Source: Poseidonocella sedimentorum (GTDB taxonomy: Bacteria; Pseudomonadota; Alphaproteobacteria; Rhodobacterales; Rhodobacteraceae). From it: a stretch of 64,000 nucleotides of DNA. The notes under the pieces are model-generated. The model saw only the letters and a list, made by a program, of their open reading frames with translations. It was not told the origin of the DNA and searched no databases. Positions within the stretch are counted from its first letter, which is position 1. Each line of letters opens with the position of its first letter. Shown piece by piece: positions 19,553 to 28,885 of this stretch. A program made the translations under genes and the position numbers. The stretch is from positions 124,001 through 188,000 of the forward strand of contig NZ_FOYI01000002.1 of assembly GCF_900116005.1 (NCBI RefSeq). Reading direction: 5' to 3'.

Positions 19553-21073
19553 ATGAATGAAATGACGCAGATCGACGGCACCTACACCTCGCCGTTCGCC
19601 ACCCGCTATGACAATTTCATCGGCGGAAAATTCGTGGCCCCGGTCAAGGGCCAGTACTTTGACAACATCACCCCGATCACCGGCCAGAAGGTCTGCGAGG
19701 TGGCACGGTCGACGGCGGAAGATGTGGAGCTTGCCCTCGACGCGGCCCACGCGGCCAAGGACGCCTGGGGCAAGACTTCGGCGACCGAACGCTCCAACAT
19801 CCTGCTGCGGGTTGCGGACCGGATCGAGGAAAACCTCGCGCTCATCGCCCGCGCCGAGACATGGGACAACGGCAAACCGATCCGCGAGACCGAGGCCGCC
19901 GACATCCCGCTCGCCGTGGATCACTTCCGCTACTTCGCCGGCGTGCTGCGCGGGCAGGAAGGGAGCATGTCCGAGCTCGACAATGACACCGTCGCCTATC
20001 ACTTCCATGAGCCGCTCGGCGTGGTGGGCCAGATCATCCCGTGGAACTTCTCGATCCTGATGGCGGCGTGGAAGCTGGCTCCCGCGCTTGCAGCCGGCAA
20101 CTGCGTCGTGCTCAAACCCGCCGAACAGACGCCCGCCGCGATCATGGTGGTGGCCGAGCTGATCGCCGATCTGCTGCCCGATGGCGTGCTCAACATCGTC
20201 AACGGCATGGGCCCCGATGTGGGCGGGCCGCTGGCGCGCAGCAGCCGGATCGCCAAGATCGCCTTCACCGGTTCGACCGAGACCGGGCGGATCATCATGA
20301 AGGCCGCGACCGACAACCTCATCCCGGTGACGCTGGAGCTTGGGGGCAAATCGCCCAACATCTTCTTCTCGGATGTGATGGCCGCCGATGATGCCTACCT
20401 CGACAAGGCCGTCGAAGGCTTCGTCCTCTTCGCGTTCAATCAGGGCGAGGTCTGCACCTGCCCGAGCCGCGCACTCATTCAGGAGGACATCTACGAGGAA
20501 TTCATCGCGCGCTGCATCGCGCGGGTGAAGGCGATCAAGCAGGGCGATCCGCGCGATTCCGAAACCATGGTCGGCGCGCAGGCAAGCCAGGAGCAGCAGG
20601 ACAAGATCCTCTCCTATCTCACCATCGGCGTCGAAGAGGGCGCGGAGGTTCTGGTCGGCGGCAACGCCACGCGGTTCAACGGCGATCTGGCCGACGGGTT
20701 CTACATCGAGCCGACGATCCTGAAGGGCCACAACAAGATGCGCGTCTTCCAGGAGGAAATCTTCGGCCCGGTCGTCTCGGTCACGACCTTCAAGGACGAG
20801 GCCGAAGCGCTCGCCATCGCCAATGACACGATGTACGGCCTCGGCGCCGGGGTCTGGACGCGGGACGGCACGCGCGCCTATCGCTTTGGCCGCGACATCG
20901 AAGCCGGACGGGTGTGGATCAACAACTACCACGCCTATCCGGCCCACGCGGCCTTCGGCGGCTACAAGCAGTCGGGTGTTGGGCGCGAAAATCACAAGAT
21001 GATGCTCGATCACTACCAGCAGACCAAGAACATGCTGGTGAGCTACAATCCCAACAAGCTGGGCTTCTTCTAA
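19553..21073 (+). CDS. NAD(P)+-dependent aldehyde dehydrogenase (AcoD/ExaC-like)
   Basis: A 506-residue aldehyde dehydrogenase. The catalytic Glu is in [12 protein letters not shown] (about 265) and the nucleophilic Cys in [11 protein letters not shown] (about 304); the NAD-fold residues IIPWNFS and FTGSTETGR are present. The [35 protein letters not shown]-terminus is typical of the acetaldehyde dehydrogenase group used in ethanol or acetoin breakdown. GTGGAGGAC is a strong ribosome-binding site. The adjacent AcoR-like regulator supports this role. The exact aldehyde is inferred. Confidence 0.92.
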   Translation: MNEMTQIDGTYTSPFATRYDNFIGGKFVAPVKGQYFDNITPITGQKVCEVARSTAEDVELALDAAHAAKDAWGKTSATERSNILLRVADRIEENLALIARAETWDNGKPIRETEAADIPLAVDHFRYFAGVLRGQEGSMSELDNDTVAYHFHEPLGVVGQIIPWNFSILMAAWKLAPALAAGNCVVLKPAEQTPAAIMVVAELIADLLPDGVLNIVNGMGPDVGGPLARSSRIAKIAFTGSTETGRIIMKAATDNLIPVTLELGGKSPNIFFSDVMAADDAYLDKAVEGFVLFAFNQGEVCTCPSRALIQEDIYEEFIARCIARVKAIKQGDPRDSETMVGAQASQEQQDKILSYLTIGVEEGAEVLVGGNATRFNGDLADGFYIEPTILKGHNKMRVFQEEIFGPVVSVTTFKDEAEALAIANDTMYGLGAGVWTRDGTRAYRFGRDIEAGRVWINNYHAYPAHAAFGGYKQSGVGRENHKMMLDHYQQTKNMLVSYNPNKLGFF

Positions 21074-21089
21074 GAAGCGGCAAAAGACC

Positions 21090-21114
21090 TGCCGGGCGGC
21101 CCGACCGCCCGGCA
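21090..21114. terminator. Perfect GC-rich stem-loop between convergent genes
   Basis: A perfect 10-bp stem TGCCGGGCGG / CCGCCCGGCA with a 5-base loop lies between the aldehyde dehydrogenase stop and the ROK repressor stop. On the minus strand it is followed by GGTCTTTTG, a weak T-run, so it may terminate mainly in that direction. Confidence 0.65.
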
Positions 21115-21134
21115 CCCGTCCCCCACAAAATCGT

Positions 21135-22334
21135 TCAGAGGACGGAGAGCCCCGCGTTGGCGTTGAGGAAGAATTGCGCGAAGATCGGGCTGCTCGCCGC
21201 CCCGATGGCCCGGGCGTTTTCGCCGATGCTGCCGGGTTCGATCCTGGGCGAGATGAGGCCGCGCGTGTCCTGATTGACGAGGTACCGGCGGACCCGTTCG
21301 ACCAGCGCGTCGCGCACCTCCGACGGGAAGGCCCCGTCGATCAGGATCGCCTCGAAATCGATGACCGAACAGATCGAGAGCGAGGCCTTGGCCAGCTCCT
21401 GCGCCGTCTGCCCGATCCATGGATCGACATAGCGCGACAGCGCGCTCCAATCCTGCGGCTGACGCCACAGCAAGCTCCGGTCGAGCCCGGCTTCCACGAG
21501 ACGGGTCTCCAACTGGTGGATCGAGGCCACGTCGATGAGCTGGCGGCTTTCGCCCAGCGGCCCGGTGCTGCGCATCGATCCCAGCGCGCCGGCGTTGCCC
21601 TGATTGCCCTCGAAGACGGTATCGTTGAGCACCACACCGCCACCGATGAAGGAGCCAATGAAGAAGTAGGCATGATCGCGATACTTCGTGCCCGCGCCAT
21701 AGAGATGCTCGGCATGGCAGGCGGCGGTGGAATCATTGACCACGACACAGGGCAAGGCGCTGAACCGCGCGACCGTCTCGGCGAAATTCACGTCCTTCCA
21801 GGAAACGAAGGTCTGCGCCATGTCGCCTTCCAGATCGTGCCACCGCCAGAGCTCGAAGGGCGTGCCGATGCCAATGCCGCAAATCCGTGGATGCAGGGCC
21901 TCGTCAACCCTGCCGCGAAGCTCGGCGATCCCGCGTTCGAGGAAGGCGAATATCTCCGCCGGCATGGGATAGGCATAGTCCAGATGCAGCTGGCCGCGCA
22001 CCGTCCCGACGAAATCGAGCAGCACCAGATCGGCGCTGCGCCGCCCGAGCTTGAGCCCGAAGGCCAGCACGCCATCCGGGTTGAGCTCCATCGGAATAGA
22101 CGGCTTCCCGACCTTACCCCGGCGCGGCGTTCCCCGCGCGAGGATGCCGTCTTTTTCCAGCTTTCTCAAAATGTTGGAGACCGTCTGCGGCGAGAGCCCC
22201 GACTTGCGCGCGAGATCCGCGCCGGGCAATCCGCCATGGCGTTGGAGCATCGTGAGGAGCAGGCGTTCGTTGTGATCGCGAACCCTGCGCTGTGAGACCC
22301 CGCGGGCCCGGTCGTCGATGCTGCCTCCGTCCAT
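21135..22334 (-). CDS. ROK-family transcriptional repressor of the frc operon
   Basis: A 399-residue ROK protein. Residues about 20-80 form a winged helix (GADLARKSGLSPQTVSNILRKLEKDGIL). The sugar-kinase-like domain follows, with ICGIGIGTP and a degenerate zinc/ATP region; the family EGNQGNAGALG motif is present, but the zinc-binding cysteine cluster of ROK kinases is not, so it is a regulator and not a kinase. It is divergent from frcBCAK and the intergenic region holds a 25-base palindrome, so repression of fructose (or related sugar) uptake relieved by the sugar is the simple model. The ATG is preceded by AGAGAGGA with almost no spacer. Confidence 0.87.
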   Translation of the reverse strand: MDGGSIDDRARGVSQRRVRDHNERLLLTMLQRHGGLPGADLARKSGLSPQTVSNILRKLEKDGILARGTPRRGKVGKPSIPMELNPDGVLAFGLKLGRRSADLVLLDFVGTVRGQLHLDYAYPMPAEIFAFLERGIAELRGRVDEALHPRICGIGIGTPFELWRWHDLEGDMAQTFVSWKDVNFAETVARFSALPCVVVNDSTAACHAEHLYGAGTKYRDHAYFFIGSFIGGGVVLNDTVFEGNQGNAGALGSMRSTGPLGESRQLIDVASIHQLETRLVEAGLDRSLLWRQPQDWSALSRYVDPWIGQTAQELAKASLSICSVIDFEAILIDGAFPSEVRDALVERVRRYLVNQDTRGLISPRIEPGSIGENARAIGAASSPIFAQFFLNANAGLSVL

Positions 22335-22385
22335 TCCTCTCTATACCCCCTCCGCCCTGCGGAAGGAATGTATAGCACGGATCTA

Positions 22386-22416
22386 TTAGTAAATAAAATT
22401 TATTTATTAATTGACA
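22386..22416 (+). promoter_or_regulatory. Palindromic operator abutting a -35 box, frc promoter region
   Basis: TAAATAAA-A-TTTATTTA (22390-22406) is a perfect palindrome; with flanking bases it extends to 25 bases (22386-22410) with one mismatched pair. It is followed immediately by TTGACA (22411-22416), a consensus -35 element facing frcB, with a poor -10 (CATTTA) about 19 bases on. AT-rich dyads of this type are the usual ROK repressor (NagC/Mlc/XylR) targets. It lies between the divergent repressor and frcB genes. Confidence 0.7.
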
Positions 22417-22525
22417 GCGCGCTGCGAATCTGGCCCATTTAGCCGGACTTGCTCGTGAACATGGAGCAGGCGCGGGAGAGGAGCCCGCACGTGAAAGCCT
22501 TGATAAATCCGGGAGGAGAGACCCA

Positions 22526-23539
22526 ATGAAAACAGTTTTGACCGCATCCGCTCTGGCCATCGCAGCCATGACAACCGGCGCACAGGCCAGCGATATCGGC
22601 GCCTGTCTCATCACCAAGACCGATACCAACCCGTTCTTCGTCAAGATGCGCGAAGGCGCCACGGCCAAGGCCGAAGAGCTCGGGATCGCCCTCAACTCCT
22701 ACGCGGGCAAGATCGACGGCGATAACGAGACGCAAGTTGCCGCGATCGAAACCTGCATCGCCAATGGCGCCAAAGGCATCCTGATCACCGCGTCCGATCC
22801 CTCCGGCATCGTGCCCTCCCTCCAGCAAGCGCGCGATGCGGGCCTGCTGGTGATCGCGCTCGACACGCCGCTCGATCCGAGCGACGCCGCCGACATGACC
22901 TTCGCGACCGACAACTTCCTCGCCGGTGAGCTGATCGGCAAATGGGCCGCGGCCTCGCTGGGCGATGCGGCGGCGGATGCCAAGATCGCGATGCTCGACC
23001 TTGCGGTTTCGCAACCGACCGTGGGCGTTCTCCGCGATCAGGGTTTCCTCAAGGGCTTCGGCATCGAGCTTGGCGACCCCAACAAATGGGGCGATGAAGA
23101 TGACAGTCGCGTCGTCGGCCATGACGTGACCGCCGGGAACGAAGAAGGCGGCCGCAAGGCGATGGAAAACCTGCTGGCGCAAGATCCGTTCATCAACGTG
23201 GTCTACACCATCAACGAGCCCGCCGCCGCCGGGGCCTATGAGGCGCTCAAGGCGATTGGCCGGGAAAACGACGTGCTGATCGTCTCTGTGGACGGCGGCT
23301 GCCCGGGGGTTCAGAATGTGGCCGAAGGCGTCATCGGCGCGACCTCGCAGCAATACCCGATGCGCATGGCATCGCTCGGCATCGAGGCGATCGCGGCATG
23401 GGCCAAGGACGGCATCAAACCCTCCGCCACCGACGGCAAGGATTTCTTCGACACCGGCGTCAGCCTGGTGACCGATCAACCGGCCAGCGGCGTGGACAGC
23501 ATTACCGTCGCCGAAGGCAACGATCTCTGCTGGGGCTGA
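22526..23539 (+). CDS. frcB: Fructose-type sugar ABC transporter, periplasmic binding protein
   Basis: A 337-residue periplasmic sugar-binding protein with a signal peptide ending near TTGAQAS (about residue 22). The type I fold features [31 protein letters not shown] and [17 protein letters not shown] match the ribose/fructose group, closest in style to Sinorhizobium FrcB. It delivers the sugar to FrcC/FrcA. The gene order frcB-frcC-frcA-frcK supports this. A stem-loop after the gene probably keeps its message more abundant than the membrane parts. Confidence 0.9.
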   Translation: MKTVLTASALAIAAMTTGAQASDIGACLITKTDTNPFFVKMREGATAKAEELGIALNSYAGKIDGDNETQVAAIETCIANGAKGILITASDPSGIVPSLQQARDAGLLVIALDTPLDPSDAADMTFATDNFLAGELIGKWAAASLGDAAADAKIAMLDLAVSQPTVGVLRDQGFLKGFGIELGDPNKWGDEDDSRVVGHDVTAGNEEGGRKAMENLLAQDPFINVVYTINEPAAAGAYEALKAIGRENDVLIVSVDGGCPGVQNVAEGVIGATSQQYPMRMASLGIEAIAAWAKDGIKPSATDGKDFFDTGVSLVTDQPASGVDSITVAEGNDLCWG

Positions 23540-23585
23540 TCACAGCGACCAGACAGCGGCCCATAAGCGGCCGAACATCGAACCC

Positions 23586-23607
23586 GGGGGGCGGCGTTGA
23601 CCGCCCC
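23586..23607 (+). promoter_or_regulatory. Intercistronic stem-loop between frcB and frcC
   Basis: GGGGCGG (23588-23594), a 6-base loop and CCGCCCC (23601-23607) form a perfect 7-bp stem in the 120-base gap after frcB. No T-run follows, so it is more likely a message-stabilising or attenuating hairpin, a common arrangement after binding-protein genes. Confidence 0.5.
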
Positions 23608-23659
23608 TCCACCCGCGCCCCCGCCATGTCCGGGGCGCATCCGGCTACGGGAGGGGGCC

Positions 23660-24727
23660 ATGTCTCAAACTGACAATTACGAATCCGTTGTATCTTCGGC
23701 GGACAGCAAGATCGCGACTTTCGACGAGTCCGGCAAAGGCTTCGTCGGCCGATTTCACGATGTACTGCACAAGACGCCATCGATGGTGCCACTGATCGTC
23801 CTGCTGGCCTCGATCCTCATCTTCGGCCTTGCGCTCGGCTCGCGGTTCTTCTCACCATTCGCCCTCACCCTCATTCTCCAGCAGGTCCAGATCGTCGGCG
23901 TGCTCGCCGCGGCCCAGACGCTGATCATCCTGACCGCGGGGATCGACCTCAGCGTCGGCGCGATCGCGGTGCTCTGTTCGGTTGTGATGGGCAAGCTGAC
24001 GTTCGACTACGGGGTGCCCCCGGCGCTGTCCGTGTTGCTCGGCCTCATCGCCGGGACCGGGATCGGCGGAATCAGCGGCTGGCTCGTGAGCCGTCTCAAG
24101 CTGCCGCCCTTCATCGTCACGCTCGGCATGTGGCAGATCGTCCTCGCGGTGAACTACCTGCTCTCGGCCAACGAGACCATCCGCGCCCAGGACATCGAAG
24201 CCGAAGCGCGCTTCCTGCAGTTTCTCGGCGTCAAGTTCTCCGTCGCCGGCGCGACCTTCAACCTCGGCGTCGTGCTGATGATCGCGCTGGTCTTCATCCT
24301 CGCCTATGCCCTGCGCAGCACGGCCTGGGGCCGGCATGTCTACGCCGTCGGGGATGATCCCGAAGCCGCCGCGCTCTCGGGCGTCAATGTCCACCGCACC
24401 TTCATGTCGGTCTACATGCTGACCGGATTCATCTGCGCGCTTGCCGGATGGGTCATGATCGGGCGGTTCGGCTCGGTTTCGCCCTCAGCGACCACCGGCG
24501 TCATCGGCAACATCCAGGCGATCACCGCGGTCGTCATCGGCGGCGTGTCTCTCTTCGGCGGGCGCGGCTCGATCGTCGGCGCCTTCTTCGGAGCGCTGAT
24601 CGTCGGCGTGTTCGAACTCGGCCTGCGCATGGCCGGCGCCAACCCCCAATGGACGTTCCTGCTCATCGGCGTGCTGATCATCGGCGCCGTCGCGGTGGAC
24701 CAGTGGATCAGAAAGGTAAGTGCGTGA
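23660..24727 (+). CDS. frcC: Sugar ABC transporter permease (FrcC-like)
   Basis: A 355-residue membrane protein with about ten hydrophobic segments. The pattern LIILTAGIDLSVGAIAVLCSV near residue 100 is the hallmark of RbsC-type sugar permeases, and SGVNVHRTFMSVYMLTGFICALAGW contains the coupling-loop region that contacts the ATPase. GAGGGGGCC just before the ATG at 23660 is the ribosome-binding site; the longer open frame upstream covers the hairpin region and is not used. The stop overlaps the frcA start by one base. Confidence 0.9.
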   Translation: MSQTDNYESVVSSADSKIATFDESGKGFVGRFHDVLHKTPSMVPLIVLLASILIFGLALGSRFFSPFALTLILQQVQIVGVLAAAQTLIILTAGIDLSVGAIAVLCSVVMGKLTFDYGVPPALSVLLGLIAGTGIGGISGWLVSRLKLPPFIVTLGMWQIVLAVNYLLSANETIRAQDIEAEARFLQFLGVKFSVAGATFNLGVVLMIALVFILAYALRSTAWGRHVYAVGDDPEAAALSGVNVHRTFMSVYMLTGFICALAGWVMIGRFGSVSPSATTGVIGNIQAITAVVIGGVSLFGGRGSIVGAFFGALIVGVFELGLRMAGANPQWTFLLIGVLIIGAVAVDQWIRKVSA

Positions 24728-25494
24728 TGGAACCGATTCTGAAAGCCCGCGGGCTCGTCAAACGCTATGGCAAGGTGACCGCCATCGATCAGGCCGATTT
24801 TGACCTCATGCCGGGCGAGATCCTCGCCGTGATCGGCGACAACGGGGCCGGGAAATCCTCCATGATCAAGGCCGTGTCGGGCGCGGTCGTGCCGGATGCG
24901 GGCAAGATCTGGCTCGAAGGGCGCGAGATCAACTTCCGCTCGCCGATCGATGCGCGAGAGGCGGGGATCGAGACCGTGTATCAGCAGCTCGCCATGTCGC
25001 CAGCGCTGTCGATCGCCGACAACATGTTCATGGGCCGCGAGCTTCGCAAGCCGGGAGTGCGCGGCTCGCTCCTGCGCCAGCTCGACAAACCGGCGATGCA
25101 GGCCTTCGCCCGGCAGAAGCTCAACGATCTGGGCCTGTCCACGATCCAGAACATCAACCAGGCGGTCGAGAGTCTCTCGGGCGGGCAACGTCAGGGCGTC
25201 GCGGTGGCGCGCGCCGCGGCCTTCGGCTCCAAGGTGGTGATCCTCGACGAGCCCACCGCCGCGCTCGGCGTCAAGGAAAGCCGCAAGGTGCTGGAGCTGA
25301 TCCAGGACGTCCGCGCCCGCGGCATCCCGATCATCCTCATCAGCCACAACATGCCGCATGTCTTTGAAATCGCAGACCGGATTCACGTCCACCGGCTTGG
25401 CAAACGCCTCTGCGTGATCGACCCCAAGGACTACACCATGTCCGACGCGGTGGCCTTCATGACCGGCGCGATCGAGGCCCCCAAGGCGGCATGA
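24727..25494 (+). CDS. frcA: Sugar ABC transporter ATP-binding protein (FrcA-like)
   Basis: A 255-residue single-domain ATPase. Walker A is GDNGAGKSS (about 38), the signature LSGGQRQG (about 145), Walker B VVILDEPTAALG (about 167), and the switch His is in LISHNMPHV. Unlike RbsA it has only one nucleotide-binding domain, as in FrcA, so two copies serve the permease dimer. The ATG overlaps the frcC stop (TGATG) and the last four bases overlap frcK (ATGA), so the whole operon is translationally coupled. Confidence 0.9.
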   Translation: MEPILKARGLVKRYGKVTAIDQADFDLMPGEILAVIGDNGAGKSSMIKAVSGAVVPDAGKIWLEGREINFRSPIDAREAGIETVYQQLAMSPALSIADNMFMGRELRKPGVRGSLLRQLDKPAMQAFARQKLNDLGLSTIQNINQAVESLSGGQRQGVAVARAAAFGSKVVILDEPTAALGVKESRKVLELIQDVRARGIPIILISHNMPHVFEIADRIHVHRLGKRLCVIDPKDYTMSDAVAFMTGAIEAPKAA

Positions 25495-26123
25495 CCGGGC
25501 TGGCGCCGGAGATGTCCCGCGCCCTCGCGGCGGCCCTGCGCACGCCCCGGCGCGGGCGACGGCGCCTCATTGCCCTGGCGGGTCCGCCCGCCAGCGGCAA
25601 ATCCACCCTGGCCGAAAGCCTTGCGCGGCACATGACGGAAGCGGGCGCGGCGACCATCGTCGTCCCGATGGACGGGTTTCACCTGCACAACCAGATCCTG
25701 ATGGATCGCGGCCAGCTTGACCGCAAAGGCGCCCCCGAGACCTTCGACGCCGCCGGTGTTGTGCATCTCGTGCGGCGGCTTGCGGATGAGGACGAGGTCT
25801 TCTTCCCGGTCTTCGATCGCGCCCGGGATATCTCGCTCGCCGCGGGCGGGCGCATCGGGCCGAACTGCGACACCGTGGTGATCGAAGGCAACTACCTTCT
25901 GCTCGACGCCCCGGTCTGGCGCGATCTGCGCCCGCTTTGGGATCTGTCCATCGCCCTCGATGTGCCAGAGTGTGTGCTGCGCGAGCGGCTTGTCGCGCGC
26001 TGGCTCCACTTCGGACACAGCCCCGAGGATGCCGCCGCTCGCGCGGAAGCCAACGACCTCGCCAACGCGGCGCTTGTGGCCGGCCGGAGCTTGCCGGCAG
26101 ACGTGACAATCCGCAGCGCCTGA
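25491..26123 (+). CDS. frcK: Nucleoside/pantothenate-kinase-fold P-loop kinase (FrcK-like)
   Basis: A 210-residue P-loop kinase with Walker A ALAGPPASGKSTL near residue 30, the phosphoacceptor-binding segment MDGFHLHNQILMDRG and VVIEGNYLLLD. It is the homologue of the kinase-like fourth gene of the Sinorhizobium frcBCAK fructose operon and is fused to it here by a 4-base overlap. A sugar or sugar-phosphate kinase role is inferred from context, not shown by the sequence. It ends 20 bases from the convergent transporter ATPase gene. Confidence 0.83.
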   Translation: MTGLAPEMSRALAAALRTPRRGRRRLIALAGPPASGKSTLAESLARHMTEAGAATIVVPMDGFHLHNQILMDRGQLDRKGAPETFDAAGVVHLVRRLADEDEVFFPVFDRARDISLAAGGRIGPNCDTVVIEGNYLLLDAPVWRDLRPLWDLSIALDVPECVLRERLVARWLHFGHSPEDAAARAEANDLANAALVAGRSLPADVTIRSA

Positions 26124-26143
26124 CGCATCGCGCCCTTCGCGGA

Positions 26144-27925
26144 TCAGCCCTCCTCGGCCACCAGATGACCCCCCCCGACGTCGCGCAGCCGGACGCTCTC
26201 CGGTGAAGACCCGATGGGCCAGATCGGCGAGGGAATCTCGGTCGAGCGCTGCGGCTGCGGGGGCCGTTGCCGCGCGGGGTCCGGGATCGGGACCGCGTCC
26301 AGCAGGCGCCGGGTATAGCCGTGCTGCGGGTTGGTGAAAATCTGGTCGCGCGTTCCCATCTCGACGATCTGGCCAAGGTACATGACCGCGAGCCGGTCCA
26401 CCACGTTTTCCACCACCGCCATGTCATGGCTGATGAAGAGGAAGGACACACCGGTCTCCTGCTGGAGCTCCTCCAGCAAGTCGAGCACCTGCGCCTGCAC
26501 CGACACATCCAGCGCCGAGACGCTCTCATCGCAGATGATGAGCTTGGGTTTGAGCGACAGGGCGCGCGCAACGCAGATCCGCTGGCGTTGCCCGCCCGAG
26601 AATTCATGCGGGTATCGCGTCATCTGCTGCGGCGTCAGGCCAACGCGCTCGAACAGCTCGGCGGCGCGCGCGCGGCGCTCGGCGGCCGTGCCGATCCCGT
26701 GGATCAGGAGCGGCTCCGCCACCGCCTCGCCGACGGTCATGCGCGGATCGAGCGCGGCCATCGGATCCTGAAACACCATCTGGATATCGCGGCAAATGTC
26801 GCGCTTGCCCTGCGCCGTCAGCCCGGCGAGCGCCTTGCCATCGACCTCCACATGGCCGCGATGGGGCACGAGGCCAGCCAGCGCCTTGGCGATGGTGGAT
26901 TTGCCGCACCCCGATTCCCCGACGAGGCCAAACGTCTCGCCCGGCCGGATGTCGAAGCTCACCCCCTCAACCGCATGAACGCGGTGGGTCGGCCGGCCGA
27001 GGAAATTCGCACCGATGTCGAAATGCACCCGCGCATCGACAAGCCGGGCCACGGGGGCGGGCGCCGCGGGGGGCAGCGGCTTGGCGCGCTCGGCGCCCGC
27101 GCCGAGGCGGGGGACGGCGGCGAGGAGTTTGCGCGTGTAGTCCTGCTGCGGGGCGGCAAAGAGATCCCGGACCGGCGCGCTCTCGATCATCCGCCCTTGC
27201 CGCATCACCACGACGCGATCGGCGCTCTCGGCGACAACGCCCATATCGTGGGTGATCAGGATGATGGCGGTGCCGGTTTCGGCCTGAAGCGCGCGCAGCA
27301 GGTCCAGAACCTCGCGCTGGACGGTCACATCGAGCGCCGTGGTCGGCTCATCCGCGATCAGCAAGGCGGGGCGCAGGGCCAGCGCCATGGCGATCATGAC
27401 ACGCTGGCGCATGCCGCCCGAAAGCTCATGCGGGTATTGTTTCATCCGCCGGTCGGGCTCGGGGATGCGCACCTTGCGCAGCGCCTCGATGGCGGCGGCG
27501 CGGGCGGCGGCGGCGGTGACGGGCTCGTGCGCGCGGATCGCCTCGGTCATCTGGCTACCGATGGTGTGGACCGGGTTGAGCGAGGTCATCGGCTCCTGAA
27601 AGATCATCGCCAGCCGCGCGCCGCGCCAGCGTCTCATCTGCGCCTCCGGCAGTTGCGGCAGGTCCGTCCCCTCCAGAAGCGCCTGGCCCGCGGTGACCGA
27701 GACGTTGTTGGGCAAGAGCCCCATCAGCGCGAGCGAGGTGATCGACTTGCCCGACCCGCTCTCGCCCGCGATGGCCAGCGTCTCGCCCGCATTCAGATCG
27801 AAGCTGAGCCCCGCCACCAGCGGGCGCACCACGCCGCGATCCCGGACCGACACGGTCAGATCGCGCACCGACAGAAGGGGTGCAGTCGCCCCCGAAGGGG
27901 CGGTTGCGGTTTGCGACTGGCTCAT
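26144..27925 (-). CDS. Oligopeptide-type ABC transporter, two fused ATPase domains
   Basis: A 593-residue protein with two ATPase halves. The first has Walker A GESGSGKSIT (about 54), signature LSGGMRQR and Walker B LLIADEPTTALD; the second has GESGCGKST (about 340), FSGGQRQR and LIICDESVSALD. This is the DppD-DppF pair fused in one chain, which powers peptide/nickel/opine-type importers. It is the last gene of the operon starting at 34073 and overlaps the acetamidase gene by 4 bases. The cargo is probably an amide or small amidated compound, judging from its neighbours. Confidence 0.9.
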   Translation of the reverse strand: MSQSQTATAPSGATAPLLSVRDLTVSVRDRGVVRPLVAGLSFDLNAGETLAIAGESGSGKSITSLALMGLLPNNVSVTAGQALLEGTDLPQLPEAQMRRWRGARLAMIFQEPMTSLNPVHTIGSQMTEAIRAHEPVTAAAARAAAIEALRKVRIPEPDRRMKQYPHELSGGMRQRVMIAMALALRPALLIADEPTTALDVTVQREVLDLLRALQAETGTAIILITHDMGVVAESADRVVVMRQGRMIESAPVRDLFAAPQQDYTRKLLAAVPRLGAGAERAKPLPPAAPAPVARLVDARVHFDIGANFLGRPTHRVHAVEGVSFDIRPGETFGLVGESGCGKSTIAKALAGLVPHRGHVEVDGKALAGLTAQGKRDICRDIQMVFQDPMAALDPRMTVGEAVAEPLLIHGIGTAAERRARAAELFERVGLTPQQMTRYPHEFSGGQRQRICVARALSLKPKLIICDESVSALDVSVQAQVLDLLEELQQETGVSFLFISHDMAVVENVVDRLAVMYLGQIVEMGTRDQIFTNPQHGYTRRLLDAVPIPDPARQRPPQPQRSTEIPSPIWPIGSSPESVRLRDVGGGHLVAEEG

Positions 27926-28881
27926 TCGAGAACGAGCCTCGGGAAGTAGAACGACACGACCCAGTTGGGCATGTCCACGATCTCGGAAATCCGCAGATCC
28001 CCGCAGGTGGACACCAGCATGTAGGCCTCGACCGCCGACATCCCGTAGCGCGCCGTCAGCAGGTCGATCATGCCCGAGACCGCATCGCGGGCGCCGCTCA
28101 TCAGGTCGGGCCCGACCCCGGTGGTGACCTCGTAGCCCTTGGCGTCAAGGTGCCGCGTGACCGGGCCGGGGGTGGTGAAGCGCGGCATCTTGAGGTTTGC
28201 GCCCTTCACCAGATCGAGCGTCAGGGTGACATCCATCGGGCTCTCGATCGCCGTGCCGCAGACCTCGCCATCGCCCTGCGCGGCGTGGGTGTCGCCCACC
28301 GAAAACAGCGCGCCGGCCACTTCGACCGGGAGATAGAGCTCCGATCCGGCGGCGAGATCACGGATGTCGAGATTGCCCCCCGTCCGCCGCGGCGGCACGA
28401 TGGAATGCAACCCCGGCTCGGCCATGGCCACGCCGATCGTCCCGGTGAAGGGCTTGAGTGGCACGCGGCCCATATCGCCCCAAAGCGCGGGCTCAAGGGT
28501 CTTGGCATCGTATTTCCAGATCGTCAGCGCCGGGTCCTCGAACTGATCCGCCAGCAGGCCGAAGCCCGGAATGTTGGCGGTCCAGCCCCAGGCGCTGCCC
28601 TCCTCCTCGCGGGGGGCGAACCCGTCCAGCGTGATCTTCAGCGCGTCCCCGGGCTCGGCCCCGTCGATATAGATCGGGCCGGACACCGGGTTGATCTTGC
28701 CGAAATCGAGCGCCTTGACGTCCTCGACGGTGCTCGACGGGCCAAGCTGGCCCGCCGAAGAATCCATGCAGTTGAAGCAGATTGTCGTCCCCGGCGCGAC
28801 CGTCTCGACCGGGGCAACGGAGTTGTCCCAGCCGAAATGGTGCTGTGCGCCATGGATCGTGTAATCACAGGCTTTGCACAT
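27922..28881 (-). CDS. fmdA: Acetamidase/formamidase family enzyme
   Basis: A 319-residue FmdA/AmdA-family hydrolase. Family marks include the N-terminal HHFGWDNSVAPV, PVSGPIYIDGAEPGD, VGDTHAAQGDGEVCGTAIE and the Cys-containing MLVSTCGDLRISEIVD. These enzymes release ammonia from formamide, acetamide or similar amides in the cytoplasm. It starts 4 bases after the binding-protein stop and overlaps the ATPase gene by 4 bases. Together with the AmiC/AmiR-like pair at the operon head this indicates uptake and use of amides as nitrogen source. Confidence 0.9.
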   Translation of the reverse strand: MCKACDYTIHGAQHHFGWDNSVAPVETVAPGTTICFNCMDSSAGQLGPSSTVEDVKALDFGKINPVSGPIYIDGAEPGDALKITLDGFAPREEEGSAWGWTANIPGFGLLADQFEDPALTIWKYDAKTLEPALWGDMGRVPLKPFTGTIGVAMAEPGLHSIVPPRRTGGNLDIRDLAAGSELYLPVEVAGALFSVGDTHAAQGDGEVCGTAIESPMDVTLTLDLVKGANLKMPRFTTPGPVTRHLDAKGYEVTTGVGPDLMSGARDAVSGMIDLLTARYGMSAVEAYMLVSTCGDLRISEIVDMPNWVVSFYFPRLVLE

Positions 28882-28885
28882 GGCG

